DNA of 64,000 nucleotides from Acidimicrobiaceae bacterium. GTDB taxonomy: Bacteria > Actinomycetota > Acidimicrobiia > Acidimicrobiales > Ilumatobacteraceae. Location of the stretch: contig JADKGZ010000005.1 in NCBI GenBank assembly GCA_016722025.1, positions 128,501-192,500 on the forward strand, in the 5' to 3' direction. The notes under the pieces are model-generated. The model made no database searches. It was not told where the DNA came from and saw only the letters and a list, made by a program, of their open reading frames with translations. Made by a program: the position numbers and the translations under genes. How positions within the stretch are numbered: the first letter of the stretch is position 1; every line of letters begins with the position of its first letter. This document shows, piece by piece, positions 8,507 to 17,488 of the stretch.

Positions 8507-10012
8507 TCACGACACGGTGCCCTCGAGCGCCGGGTCGGTGCGACCACGATGGTGCCGGCGGCGCAGCGAGCCGGCCGGATGCGGCCGTCGACGGGTTGAC
8601 GCAGGTGAACCACGGTCGGCAGCCGTCGGAGCGTGCCCAGGCGAGCAGGTCGGGGCGCGGTCGAGCAACCGGAACGTCGCCGGGCCGAGGCCTGGCGCGG
8701 GGGTGGTCTCGCGCAGCGCCAGCAACCGACGATACAAGTGCAGGATCGAGCCGTCGGTCGGCGAGTTGCGCTGCGGACGTTGCGGGTGTCGGCCTCGGCG
8801 GGAACGGCAGCCACGGGTCGGCGGCCCAGCCGTGGAGCGGCGACGCGTCCCACGGGATCGGCGCACGGCAACCGTCGCGCAGGCCCGGGTCGACCACTCG
8901 CTCGGGTGGGATGACCGCGTCGAGCAAACCCAGTTCTTCGCCATGGTACATGAACGGTGTGCCGGGCAGGGTGAGCAGCATGATGGCGGCCATGCGAGCA
9001 AGCATCTCGTCGCCGCCGTAGCGCTGACGATGCCGCGGCACGTCGTGGTTGGACAGCACCCACGTGGGCCAGGCACCTCGCTCGCGCAGCAGATCGATCG
9101 TGCGCCGAATGCGCGTGGCCAGCTCGCCGGGTTCGAACGGTGCCCAGAGGAAGCGGAAGTTGAAGCGAGATGCAGCTCGTCGCCGGGTGCCGTAGTAGTC
9201 GGCCATCGTCGCCTCGTCGAGCAGGTACACCTCGCCCACGCCAGGCGATCGCCGGGGTAGCTGTCGAGCACCCTGCGGATGCGGCGCAGCCGCTCGTGCG
9301 TGGCGGGTTGGTCGTTGTACGGCACGTGGCCCCACCCTCGCTCGCGGCAGATCGGTGGATCGTCGTGGGTGAGGGCCTTGCCGAGGAGGTGCACCACGTC
9401 CATGCGGAAGCCGTCGACGCCGCGGTCGAGCCAGAAGCGCAGCGTGTCGTGCATGGCCGCCTCCACCTCCGGGTTGTCCCAGTTCAGGTCGGGCTGCTCC
9501 TTCAGGAAGCAGCGCAGGTAGTACTGGCCGCGTTGCTCGTCGAACTGCCACGCCGGCTCGCCCTTGGGGAACGAGGCCAACCAGTTGTTGGCCGGTTCAT
9601 CGCGCCACACGTACCAGTCGGCCTTGGGGTTGGTGCGGTCGCGCCGGCTCTCCTGGAACCACGGGTGCTGGTCGCTCGTGTGGTTGGGCACCCAGTCGAG
9701 CACCACCTTGATGCCTCGTGCGTGTGCCTGGGCGAGCAGCCGATCGAAGTCGGCCAAGGTGCCGAAGGTGGGGTCGATGTCGCAGTAGTCGCTGACGTCG
9801 TAACCGAAATCGGCCATCGGCGATCGGAAGACGGGTGAGAGCCACAGTGCGTCCACGCCGAGCCACGAAAGGTGATCGAGACGGGCGGTGATGCCGGCCA
9901 ACGTGCCCACACCGAGGGTGGGGCCGGCGGCGCCGGCCGACTCGGCGAACGACCGCGGATACACCTGGTAGACGACCGCCGATTTCCACCATTCCTGCGA
10001 TGAACTGGGCAT
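8507..10012 (-). CDS. Glycoside hydrolase family 13 alpha-glucosidase (frameshifted)
   Basis: A cytosolic alpha-glucosidase or oligo-1,6-glucosidase-type enzyme acting on maltose-like oligosaccharides. The four GH13 regions are visible: DWVPNHTSD (region I), GFRMDVVHLL (catalytic Asp), GEVYLLDEAT (acid/base Glu) and VLSNHDVPR (third acid). The C-terminal beta domain follows. Frames change near 9245, 8790, 8665 and 8545; the joined length, about 500 residues, is a little short for the family but includes all catalytic parts. A TAACAT hexamer 7 nt before the ATG suggests a leaderless transcript. It precedes the ParA gene on the same strand. Confidence 0.87.
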   Translation of the reverse strand: MPSSSQEWWKSAVVYQVYPRSFAESAGAAGPTLGVGTLAGITARLDHLSWLGVDALWLSPVFRSPMADFGYDVSDYCDIDPTFGTLADFDRLLAQAHARGIKVVLDWVPNHTSDQHPWFQESRRDRTNPKADWYVWRDEPANNWLASFPKGEPAWQFDEQRGQYYLRCFLKEQPDLNWDNPEVEAAMHDTLRFWLDRGVDGFRMDVVHLLGKALTHDDPPICRERGWGHVPYNDQPATHERLRRIRRVLDSYPGDRLAWARCTCSTRRRWPTTTAPGDELHLASTSASSGHRSNPASWPRAFGARSICCASEVPGPRGCCPTTTCRGIVSATAATRCLLAWPPSCCSPCPAHRSCTMAKNWVCSTRSSHPSEWSTRACATVAVRRSRGTRRRSTAGPPTRGCRSRRGRHPQRPQRNSPTDGSILHLYRRLLALRETTPAPGLGPATFRLLDRAPTCSPGHAPTAADRGSPASTRRRPHPAGSLRRRHHRGRTDPALEGTVS

Positions 10013-10019
10013 ATGGGAG

Positions 10020-10025
10020 ATGTTA
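10020..10025 (-). promoter_or_regulatory. -10 element of the GH13 glucosidase gene
   Basis: TAACAT on the minus strand, 7 nt before the ATG at 10012, with no Shine-Dalgarno in between. Confidence 0.5.
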
Positions 10026-10098
10026 GGTGCCGCTCAATCGAACACACAGCCGATAGAGTGGCCTCCAATGTCAACTCTCTAGGTTCGGGAGCCCTACT

Positions 10099-10284
10099 GT
10101 GAAGAAGGGTCGTCACCGTCGCTTCGAAGAAGCACGGAAACTCAAGCAGGCTGGTCCCAGCGCATTCGATCTGGGATTTGGCGGCAGCGATCAGCGTCCA
10201 AGCACTGAAGATGATGAGTACGCCGCGTTGGCGGAGAAGTACGGCGTCACTTTCGACGAAGACGACGACGAGTCCGACGACTGA
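10099..10284 (+). CDS. Small acidic-tailed protein (possibly DUF3073-like)
   Basis: GTG 10099 opens a 61-residue protein with a basic N-terminus (KKGRHRRFEEARKLKQ), a middle segment SAFDLGFGG, and a strongly acidic end (DEDDDESDD). The plan, a basic helix then an acidic tail, recalls the small actinobacterial DUF3073 proteins, but I am not sure of the family. GGGAG lies about 8 nt before the start and a TAGGTT hexamer at 10080-10085. The local base composition is less GC-rich than the neighbours. It lies 50 bp before typA in the same direction. Confidence 0.6.
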   Translation: MKKGRHRRFEEARKLKQAGPSAFDLGFGGSDQRPSTEDDEYAALAEKYGVTFDEDDDESDD

Positions 10285-10334
10285 TCCTCACTGCGCGGTT
10301 GCCGAGCCTGGCCCTGAATAAGAACCCTGGCTGT

Positions 10335-12177
10335 ATGTCACCGCAGAACACCTCCCACATCCGTAACGTCGCTCTGGTCGCTCACGTCGATCATGGCAAG
10401 ACCACCCTGGTCGACGCGTTGCTGCGTGCCACCGGCACCTTCGCCGCTCACCAGGCCGTGGTCGACCGCGTGATGGACTCCAACGATCAAGAGCGCGAGC
10501 GCGGCATCACCATTCTCGCCAAGGCCGCCTCCATCACCTGGAAGGGCGTCAAGATCAACCTGGTCGACACCCCCGGCCACGCCGACTTCGGTGGCGAGGT
10601 CGAGCGCGCGCTCACCATGGTCGACGGCGTGCTGCTGCTGGTCGATGCGGCCGAGGGCCCGTTGCCCCAGACGCGCTACGTGCTGCAGAAGGCGCTGGCC
10701 GCGACCTGCCGGCGATCGTGATCATCAACAAGGTCGACCGCCAGGACGCCCGCGCCGACGAGGTGCTCGACGAGGTGTACCAGCTGTTCATCGACCTCGA
10801 TGCCGACGACGAGCACATCGACTTCGAGATCATCTCGGCCATCGCCCGTGAGGGCAAGGCCATGCGTGGCATCGGCTACCCCGAGGACGACGCCGACCTT
10901 TGGCGCTGCTCGACACCATCCTCGAGGCCATTCCGGCACCGATCGGCGACTCGACCGCCCCGTTGCAGGCGATGGTCACCCAGCTCGACGCCAGCGAGTA
11001 CCTCGGCCGCCTCGCGATCGGCCGCGTCGTCAACGGCGTGATGCGCCGTGGCGAAACCGTCGCCCTGCTGGAGGAAGAGTTCGCCGAGGGTCAGCCCCCG
11101 CTCAAGCGGCGCCTCTCGCAGCTGATGTCGTTCGAGGGGGTCAGTCGCAACGAGGTCGACGAGCTGGTGGCGGGCGACCTGTTCGTGGTGGCCGGGTTCC
11201 CCGAAGTCGAGATCGGCGACACCATCGCCTCCACCGAAGACCCGGTGGCACTGCCTCGCCTGGTGGTCGACGAGCCCGTGCTGCGCATGACCTTCGGCGT
11301 CAACACCTCGCCGCTCGCCGGTAAGGACGGCAAGTACCTCACCAGCCGGCACCTGATCGATCGTCTCAACAAGGAACTGCTGGGCAACGTCTCGATCAAG
11401 CTGTTCGAGACCGGTTCGCCCGACGTCATCGAGGTCGCCGGCCGCGGTGAGCTGCAGCTGGCGGTGCTCATCGAGAGCATGCGCCGTGAGGGCTACGAGC
11501 TGCAGGTCAGCCGCCCCGAGGTGATCACCAAGGAAGTCAACGGCAAGAAGTTCGAGCCGCAAGAGCGTGGCGTGTGCGACGTGCCCGACGAGCACGTCGG
11601 CACGATCACCCAGGAGCTGGCGCCCCGTAAGGGCCGTATCACCGACCTGCGCGCCGGCGATGCCGGCCGCACGATCGTCACCTTCGAGTGCCCCAGTCGT
11701 GGCCTCATCGGCTTCCGTTCGCTGCTGATGACCGCTACTCGCGGCACTGCGCTGCTGCACCAGCACCACATGGGCTGGATGCCGTGGGCGGGCGACATGC
11801 CCGATTCTCGCGGTGGCGCGATGGTCTCCGACCGCATGGGCACCACCACCGGCTACGCCCTCGACAAGCTGCAGCTCAGCGGTGGGTTCTTCGTGCACCC
11901 CGGTGAGACGGTGTACGAGGGCATGGTCGTGGGCGAGTGCGCACGTGAGGACGAGATGGTCATCAATGCGGTGCGTGCCAAGGAGAAGAACAACATCCGC
12001 ACGCACAGCCACGACGACGCGGTGAAGCTGCCGGCCCCGAAGATCCACACGCTGGAAACCGCGATCGAGTGGATCGCCGGCGATGAGCTGGTGGAAGTCA
12101 CGCCCAAGAACATCCGCATCCGCAAGCGTCACCTGGGCCTGGAAGAGCGCCGCAAGTCCAACAAGAAGACCAGCTGA
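10335..12177 (+). CDS. typA: Ribosome-associated GTPase TypA/BipA (frameshifted)
   Basis: A translational GTPase that binds the ribosome and helps 50S assembly and stress adaptation. G1 is AHVDHGKTT, the switch region has ERERGITILAK, G3 is DTPGHADFGGEV and G4 is NKVD. The BipA-specific C-terminal half is intact from about 10905 on (ECPSRGLIGFRSLL and others). Two single-base deletions, near 10705 (between GTPase strands) and near 10905, split the gene into three frames. The joined protein, about 613 residues, is full length. The stop TGA 12175-12177 is followed by a GC-rich hairpin. Confidence 0.95.
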
Positions 12178-12180
12178 TCC

Positions 12181-12203
12181 CGGCCCCCGAAGTGGGGGAG
12201 CCG
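12181..12203 (+). terminator. Probable typA terminator hairpin
   Basis: CGGCCCCC and GGGGGAGCCG form a stem around GAAGT, starting 4 bp after the typA stop. One A is bulged. No T-tract follows, typical of actinobacterial terminators. Confidence 0.6.
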
Positions 12204-12250
12204 AGCAGACGGGTCGGCTGACGGCCGCAGGTCCTTGGCCCCCCGCAGCG

Positions 12251-12297
12251 TCTGTGTCACGGCACGGCCGGTACCCCGTTCTGTGCCGTGACACAGA
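12251..12297. repeat. Perfect 15-bp inverted repeat
   Basis: TCTGTGTCACGGCAC at 12251-12265 is repeated as its exact reverse complement at 12283-12297, separated by 17 nt. As RNA it would be a very stable hairpin; as DNA it could be an operator or a remnant of a mobile element. No T-tract follows and no gene begins nearby. Confidence 0.8.
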
Positions 12298-12482
12298 TCG
12301 GGCAGCGTCACATCGCAACGCTCCGATCAGGCGTGGCGAGGTGGATGCCCACATCGCTGACGGTTGAATGGATGGCTGAACTCTCCGATTGACCACGAGG
12401 CGGGCCCGCAGTCACGCGTGAGCACCGCGGGAGCCGGCCTGGCAGGCTGCCTGCTGTTTGGGATCCGTCTCTGGTGGTTCTC

Positions 12483-12507
12483 CGGGGCACCTGCAACGGG
12501 TGCCCCG
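12483..12507. repeat. Hairpin with 9-bp perfect stem
   Basis: CGGGGCACC at 12483-12491 pairs with GGTGCCCCG at 12499-12507 around the loop TGCAACG. Its role is unknown. Confidence 0.6.
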
Positions 12508-12746
12508 CACGACGGCACGGGAAGTCGTGGCTCGTGCACCCACTGAATCGTCGAACTTGTGGTCGTGGGGTCGGAGGCCGTTGGGGTGATCAGGCACGAG
12601 GTCACGTGGCGCCTCGTGGCTGGAGGGGTGCGACTGACCCCGCCAACTTCCCTCGCCCCACAGGATGGGCCGGGCTCCACACCTTCGCAGTGGGCTCCAC
12701 GCACATGCGCCGGCGCGGCCGGGCGCTCACCGCCAGGTGCGACGCC

Positions 12747-12773
12747 GGGGGGGGGTGGGGCCGACCGGGGGGG
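12747..12773 (+). other. G-rich tract with quadruplex potential
   Basis: Nine G, one T, four G, then CCGACC, then seven G. This gives at least four runs of three or more G with short loops, enough for an intramolecular G-quadruplex. It lies 34 bp beyond the stop codon of the convergent gene at 12807. Homopolymers of this length are also places where base calls are unreliable. Confidence 0.6.
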
Positions 12774-12806
12774 TCTGCGCTCGCGCGGCGGTCTGCTGTG
12801 CGGGCG

Positions 12807-13520
12807 CTAGGGGCGCACGGCGGGATGGGGGAGCGGTGTCCACTGCGGCCGCTCGATCAGCTCCACCATGTGGTCGTAGGCCCACTGGCCGACCATCTCG
12901 ACGATCTCGTCGCGCAGGTACACGTAGGCGGGAACCGCGCCGACGAAGGCCTCGTCGGTCTCGGTGCACCACCAGTGGAAGTCGGTGCCGCCCGGGCCCC
13001 AGTCGCGGCGCTTCCACTCGCGCAGGGTCGACGTGACGTAGCCGTGGTCGTCGGTGTGCTCCTCCAGCCTGAGCGGCAGCTGCCAGCACACGTCGGGCTT
13101 CCAGTCCATCGGTCGCTCGCCCACTTCCAGTGCTGCGATGTGGAACGCGCAGCCGGCGCCACCGTCGAAGCCGGGTCGATTGAGGAAGATGCACGCGTCG
13201 TCGATGAGGCGGGTGGTGGTAACCCCGTCGACCACGTCGAAGATGCCGCCGGCCTTGCCCTTCTTCTTGAACTGCCAATGCTGCTTGCTCAGGCGCGCCG
13301 ACGACTCGACGACGGTCTGCACGTCGGCTTCGTCGATGAAGTGGGCGCCGTAGCTGCAGCAGCCCTGCGACAGTTCGGTGGCGTCGCTGTCGAGCACCCC
13401 TTGGCAGCCGGCTCCGAAGATGCAGCTCCATCGACTGCGCAGAAACGTTGCATCGAACACCCACGTACGGCGAGTGTGGTCGTCCTCGAAACTGATCCAT
13501 TCATGAGTGTCGATCGGCAC
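12807..13520 (-). CDS. Conserved cysteine-rich actinobacterial protein, function unknown
   Basis: A 237-residue protein whose style I recognise from other actinobacteria, but without known function. It has a Cys-rich N-terminal block (SCIFGAGCQGVL, then SQGCCSYGAHF), ACIFLNRPGF and GGAGCAFH in the middle, DVCWQLPLR, and FHWWCTE near the end. Eight or more conserved Cys plus several His suggest a metal or Fe-S site. GTG 13520 is chosen because a TAGCGT hexamer lies 8 nt before it; a TTG at 13538 would be an upstream alternative. It is divergent from the PhyH-like gene, and both look leaderless. Confidence 0.75.
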   Translation of the reverse strand: MPIDTHEWISFEDDHTRRTWVFDATFLRSRWSCIFGAGCQGVLDSDATELSQGCCSYGAHFIDEADVQTVVESSARLSKQHWQFKKKGKAGGIFDVVDGVTTTRLIDDACIFLNRPGFDGGAGCAFHIAALEVGERPMDWKPDVCWQLPLRLEEHTDDHGYVTSTLREWKRRDWGPGGTDFHWWCTETDEAFVGAVPAYVYLRDEIVEMVGQWAYDHMVELIERPQWTPLPHPAVRP

Positions 13521-13528
13521 GAACGGCG

Positions 13529-13534
13529 ACGCTA
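13529..13534 (-). promoter_or_regulatory. -10 element of the cysteine-rich protein gene
   Basis: TAGCGT on the minus strand, 8 nt before GTG 13520. It helped to choose that start. Confidence 0.5.
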
Positions 13535-13557
13535 GCAACCGGCTCGCCGAGCCCGTC

Positions 13558-13563
13558 TACTGT
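13558..13563 (+). promoter_or_regulatory. -10 element of the PhyH-like gene
   Basis: TACTGT, 7 nt before ATG 13571, with no Shine-Dalgarno in between; probable leaderless transcript. Confidence 0.5.
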
Positions 13564-13570
13564 CGCGGGC

Positions 13571-14393
13571 ATGGGCACCGACATTCCCCGTTTCGACCGT
13601 GATGCGAGCGCTGACGAGATCGCAGCTGCGCTGCTCGCGCACGGCGTCGTGATCGTCGAGCGCCTCGTCGGCGAAGCACTCTGCGACCGGGTTGCCGCGG
13701 AACTTGGCCATGGTGCACCCCGGTGCCGACGACTCTCCGCCGCAACCACGCACGGGCGCCCTGCTCACCCGCGTGCCCGCCAGCATCGCGCTGATCGCCC
13801 ACCCGCTCGTGCTCGACGTCGTCGAGCGCTCGCTGTGGCCGAAGAAGACCACGTTCCAATTGCATCTCTCGCAGTCGATCGCCATCGGTCCGCAGTCGCC
13901 GGCACAGCATCTGCATCGCGATCATTGGTGCTTCGACTTCTTCCCGTTCCCGCGTGACGTCGACGTGGAGGTGAGCACGATCTGGGCGTTGAACGACTTC
14001 AGCGAGGTCAACGGCGCCACCAGGGTCGTCCCCGACAGCCACCGCACACCGGATGACCGGCGGTATGAACTGGCTGACACCGTGCCTGCCGAAATGCCGC
14101 GGGGTTCGGTGGTGCTGTACCTCGGTTCCACGGTGCATGGTGGAGGAGCGAATCGCAGCGATCGAACCCGAGTGGGCATCAACGTCGACTACGTGCTCGG
14201 CTGGCTGCGGCAGGAGGAGAACCAGTACCTGTCGTATTCGCTCGACGAGGTGAGGGCCATGCCCGAGCGCGTGCAGCGGTTGCTCGGGTACGAGACGGGG
14301 GCGTACGCGCTCGGCTACCTCGACGGCGGCCGCAGCCCGATGACCCTGCTCACAGGCGGAAACGAAGGGTTCCAGACGTTCGCTCCTCGGTAG
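13571..14393 (+). CDS. Phytanoyl-CoA dioxygenase (PhyH) family protein (frameshifted)
   Basis: A non-heme Fe(II)/2-oxoglutarate oxygenase, about 273 residues. The metal site shows as H-x-D in LHRDHWCF and a distal His in GSTVHGGGANRS; an Arg that could bind 2-oxoglutarate follows in DRTRVGINVDY. The substrate is unknown; the family hydroxylates lipids, antibiotic intermediates and other small molecules. The first about 47 residues are in one frame and the rest in another, with the change near 13710. The TAG stop (14391-14393) forms the first three bases of the next gene's -10 hexamer. Confidence 0.8.
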
Positions 14394-14396
14394 GCT
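14391..14396 (+). promoter_or_regulatory. -10 element of alaS (begins with the upstream stop codon)
   Basis: TAGGCT, 9 nt before ATG 14406. Its TAG is the stop codon of the PhyH-like gene. Confidence 0.45.
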
Positions 14397-14405
14397 TCTG
14401 CCTCC

Positions 14406-17049
14406 ATGGGTACGCCACCGTCCACGCCACCACAGACCGCGGATCAGCTCCGTTCCGCCTTCCTCGACTTCTTCGCGGCCAAGGCCCATGCAGTCGTGCC
14501 CTCGGCGAGCCTCATCCCGCACGACCCGACGGTGCTGTTCACGGTGGCCGGCATGGTGCCGTTCAAGCCGTACTTCGTGGGCGACGAGGTGCCGCCGTAC
14601 AACCGCGCCGTCAGCAGCCAGAAGTGCGCTCGCGCCGGCGGCAAGCACAACGACCTCGACGACGTCGGCCGCACCAAGCGCCACCTGGTGTTCTTCGAGA
14701 TGCTCGGCAACTTCAGCTTCGGCGACTACTTCAAGCACGACGCGATTCCCTGGAGCTGGGAGCTCGTCACCGAGCGCGTTCGGGTTCGACGGCGACCGCC
14801 TGTGGATCACCGTGCACGAGAGCGACGACGAAGCAGAGGCCATCTGGCACGAGCAGGTCGGCGTGCCGATGGAGCGCATCCAGCGGCTGGGCGACAAGGA
14901 CAACTTCTGGCAGATGGGCGACACCGGCCCGTGCGGCCCGTGCAGCGAGATCCACATCGACCGCGGCCCAGCGTTCGGCCCCGCCGGTGGCCCGCTGCAC
15001 GACCCCCACGGCGACCGCTACATGGAGTTCTGGAACCTGGTGTTCATGCAGTACAACCAGGCCCCGGACGGCTCACGCACGCTGCTGCCGAAGCCCAGCA
15101 TCGACACCGGGCTCGGGCTCGAGCGCATGCTGTGCCTGCTGCAGGGCGTGGATGCGGTGTGGGAGACATCGCTGATGCAGCCGCTCATCGATCAGGCCTG
15201 CAGCCTCACCGGCCGCAGCTACCGCGCTGGCGACTACGACGATCGCGACAGCTTCGCCATGCGCGTGCTGGCCGAGCACGCTCGCTCGGCCGCGATGCTG
15301 GTGAGCGACGGCGTGTTCCCCAGCAACGAGAACCGCGGCTACGTGCTGCGCCGCATCATCCGCCGCGCGGTTCGGTACGCCTACCTGCTGGGCACCGAGC
15401 GGCTCGTCATGCCCACGCTGGTCGACACTGCCGTCGATGTGATGGGCAATGCCTACCCCGACGTACAGGCCAACCGCGACTTCATCGTCAACGTGCTCAC
15501 TCGCGAGGAGGAGCGCTTCCGTCAAACGCTGAAGACCGGCTTGGTCATCCTCGAGGACGAGCTCAGCGAGCACACTCAGTCGCTGCCCGGCGGCACGGCC
15601 TTCCTGCTGCACGACACGTACGGCTTCCCTCTGGAGCTCACGCAGGAGATCGCCGGCGAGCGTGGCGTCGTGGTCGACAACGCAGGTTTCGACGCCGAGA
15701 TGAAGGCTCAGCGCGAGCGCGCCAAGGCCGGTCGCAAAGGCAACGCCACCGACGAGGACCGCCTCGACGGGTATCGCGAAGTGGTCGAGCAGCACGGCAT
15801 CACCGAGTTCGTGGGGTACACCGACGACTCTGCTTCGGCGCAGGTCGTGGCGGTGCTGCCCGGTGGCACGCTCGACGACGGCACCGACACGGTGGAGATC
15901 TTCCTCGACCGCACCCCGTTCTACGCCGAGAGCGGCGGCCAGGTGGGCGACACCGGCACGATCCGCACCGAAGGCGGCGTGGCCGAGGTGCTCGACACCA
16001 CGTTCGCGTTGCCCGGCCTGCGGCGCCACACGGCTCGCATCGAGAGCGGCGAGATCCTCGTCGGCGACGCAGCCACCGCCGGCATCGACGTGGCTCGCCG
16101 TGATGCCATCCGCCGCAACCACACCGGCACGCACATCCTGCACCATGCGTTGCGCAAGGTGCTGGGCGAGCACGTCAAGCAGGCCGGCTCGCTGGTCGGC
16201 CCCGATCGTCTCCGGTTCGACTTCAGCCACTACGAGGCGGTCACCGCCGACGAGATCCGTCGCATCGAGGCCATCGCCAACAGCGAGACCCTTGCCAACG
16301 CCCCTGCCCGTTCCTTCGAGACCACCAAGGACGAAGCCACGGCCCTGGGCGCCATCGCCTTCTTCGGCGACAAGTACGGCGACATGGTGCGCGTGCTCGA
16401 AGTGGGCAGCTCCATCGAGCTGTGCGGCGGTACGCACGTGCGTGCCGCCGGCGACATCGGTGCCATCAAGGTCATCAACGAGAGCAGCATCGGCAGCAAC
16501 CTGCGCCGCATCGAAGCCACCACCGGCGACAACACGGTCAGGCTGCTGCAGCGCGACAGCGCTGCCGTGGCCGAGGCCGCCCGGCTGGTGGGCTCGCCGG
16601 CCGACGATCTGGTGGCCGGTGTGCAGCGCCGGCTCGACGAGATCAAGGCGTTGCACGACGAGCTGAAGGCACTGCGCGGCAAGCTGGCGCTGGGGCGGGC
16701 AGGCGAGCTCGCCGCGGCGGGCGTCGATGGGCGGGTCATCACTCGCATCGATGGTCTTTCGCCCGGTGATCTGCGCGATCTGGCGGTGGCGGTGCGTCAG
16801 CAAGCAGGTGTCGAGATCGTGGTGCTCGGTGGCGTCACCGACACCGGTGGTGTGTCGCTGGTCGCAGCTGTCACGCCCACCAGCGGCACTGCGGCGGGCG
16901 ACCTCATCAAGGATGCTGCCAAGGCCGTCGGTGGCGGGGGTGGCGGCAAAGGCGACATCGCGACGGCCGGTGGCAAGAACCCCGAGGGCCTCGACGAGGC
17001 GCTGCGCATCGCGGCAGCTGCGGCCGAGGTCGTGACGGTCCGCAGCTGA
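14406..17049 (+). CDS. alaS: Alanyl-tRNA synthetase (frameshifted)
   Basis: Charges tRNA-Ala. The class II aminoacylation domain starts with RSAFLDFFAAKAHAVVPS and has GMVPFKPYF and RAGGKHNDLDDVG. GDTGPCGPCSEIH and GLGLERMLCLLQG follow. The editing domain has the zinc-site NHTGTHILHHALR (HxxxH) and CGGTHV. The C-Ala domain ends with a Gly-rich segment and NPEGLDEALR. Near 14779 the frame changes inside a GCGCG run; two missing bases (or one extra) explain it. The joined length of about 880 residues is normal. It opens the conserved alaS-ruvX-mltG-aroE block, with ruvX starting 3 bp after the stop. Confidence 0.97.
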
Positions 17050-17052
17050 GCC

Positions 17053-17475
17053 ATGCGCGCTCTCGGCATCGACCTCGGTTCCAAGCGCATCGGCATCGCG
17101 GTCAGCGACCGCACGGGCACCATTGCCTCGCCACTCACCATGCTGCAGCGATCGGGCTCGGTGCGCCGCGACCACGAGGCGATCCGTGCGCTGGTGGTCG
17201 AGGAGGAGGCCGAGATGCTGGTGGTCGGCCTGCCGCTGAACATGAACGGTACGTCGGGGCCAGCCGCCAAGGCTGCCGTCGCCGAAGCCGAGGCCTTGGC
17301 TACGGTGGTGGGCGTGCCGGTCATCACCTTCGACGAGCGCCGCACCACGGTCACGGCCGATCGAGCGCTGATCGAGGCGGGCATCAGCGCGCAGGCGCGC
17401 CGGAAGCTGGTCGACAAGGTGGCAGCAGCGGTGCTGCTGCAGACCTGGCTCGACTCGCGGGCCGGCCAGCGATGA
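17053..17475 (+). CDS. ruvX: Putative Holliday junction resolvase / pre-16S rRNA nuclease (YqgF)
   Basis: A 140-residue RNase H-fold protein. LGIDLGSKRIGIAVSD carries the first catalytic Asp, LVVGLPLNMNGT the Glu-equivalent strand, and ITFDERRTTVTADRAL the late acidic motif. In other bacteria YqgF processes the 5' end of 16S rRNA and has been proposed as a resolvase. It lies between alaS and mltG as in most actinobacteria. The start ATG 17053 is 3 bp after the alaS stop. Confidence 0.93.
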   Translation: MRALGIDLGSKRIGIAVSDRTGTIASPLTMLQRSGSVRRDHEAIRALVVEEEAEMLVVGLPLNMNGTSGPAAKAAVAEAEALATVVGVPVITFDERRTTVTADRALIEAGISAQARRKLVDKVAAAVLLQTWLDSRAGQR

Positions 17476-17488
17476 GCGCGAGCGACCG

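Larger units (their letters stand above)
12178..12806. other. 629-bp stretch without a recognisable gene
   Basis: Between typA and the convergent gene at 12807. Short open frames exist on both strands, but they lack family motifs and start signals and are compositionally unremarkable. What the stretch does hold are three strong hairpins (12181-12203, 12251-12297, 12483-12507) and a run of G tracts (12747-12773), all listed separately. I could not match it to tmRNA, RNase P RNA, SRP RNA or a tRNA by eye. A small RNA gene remains possible. Confidence 0.6.

Noticed and set aside
10700..10910. Programmed frameshifting in typA and other genes
   Set aside because: The sites share no slippery heptamer or downstream structure, vary in direction, and hit unrelated housekeeping genes. 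Lost bases in G/C runs explain them better.
12327..12704. 125-residue minus-strand open frame in the gene-free stretch
   Set aside because: Composition is that of random GC-rich DNA (Pro, Arg, Thr and Ser-rich), no motif, no -10 or Shine-Dalgarno at the start, and it runs over the hairpins.
12178..12806. tmRNA, RNase P RNA, SRP RNA or a tRNA in the largest gene gap
   Set aside because: None of the conserved core sequences I know for these RNAs is present on either strand, and no CCA-ended cloverleaf could be drawn.
15073..17175. 700-residue open frame antisense to alaS (and similar long frames opposite aroBCK, carB and the membrane genes)
   Set aside because: Long antisense frames are expected opposite GC-rich genes with strong third-position bias. 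They have no family motifs and no start signals.
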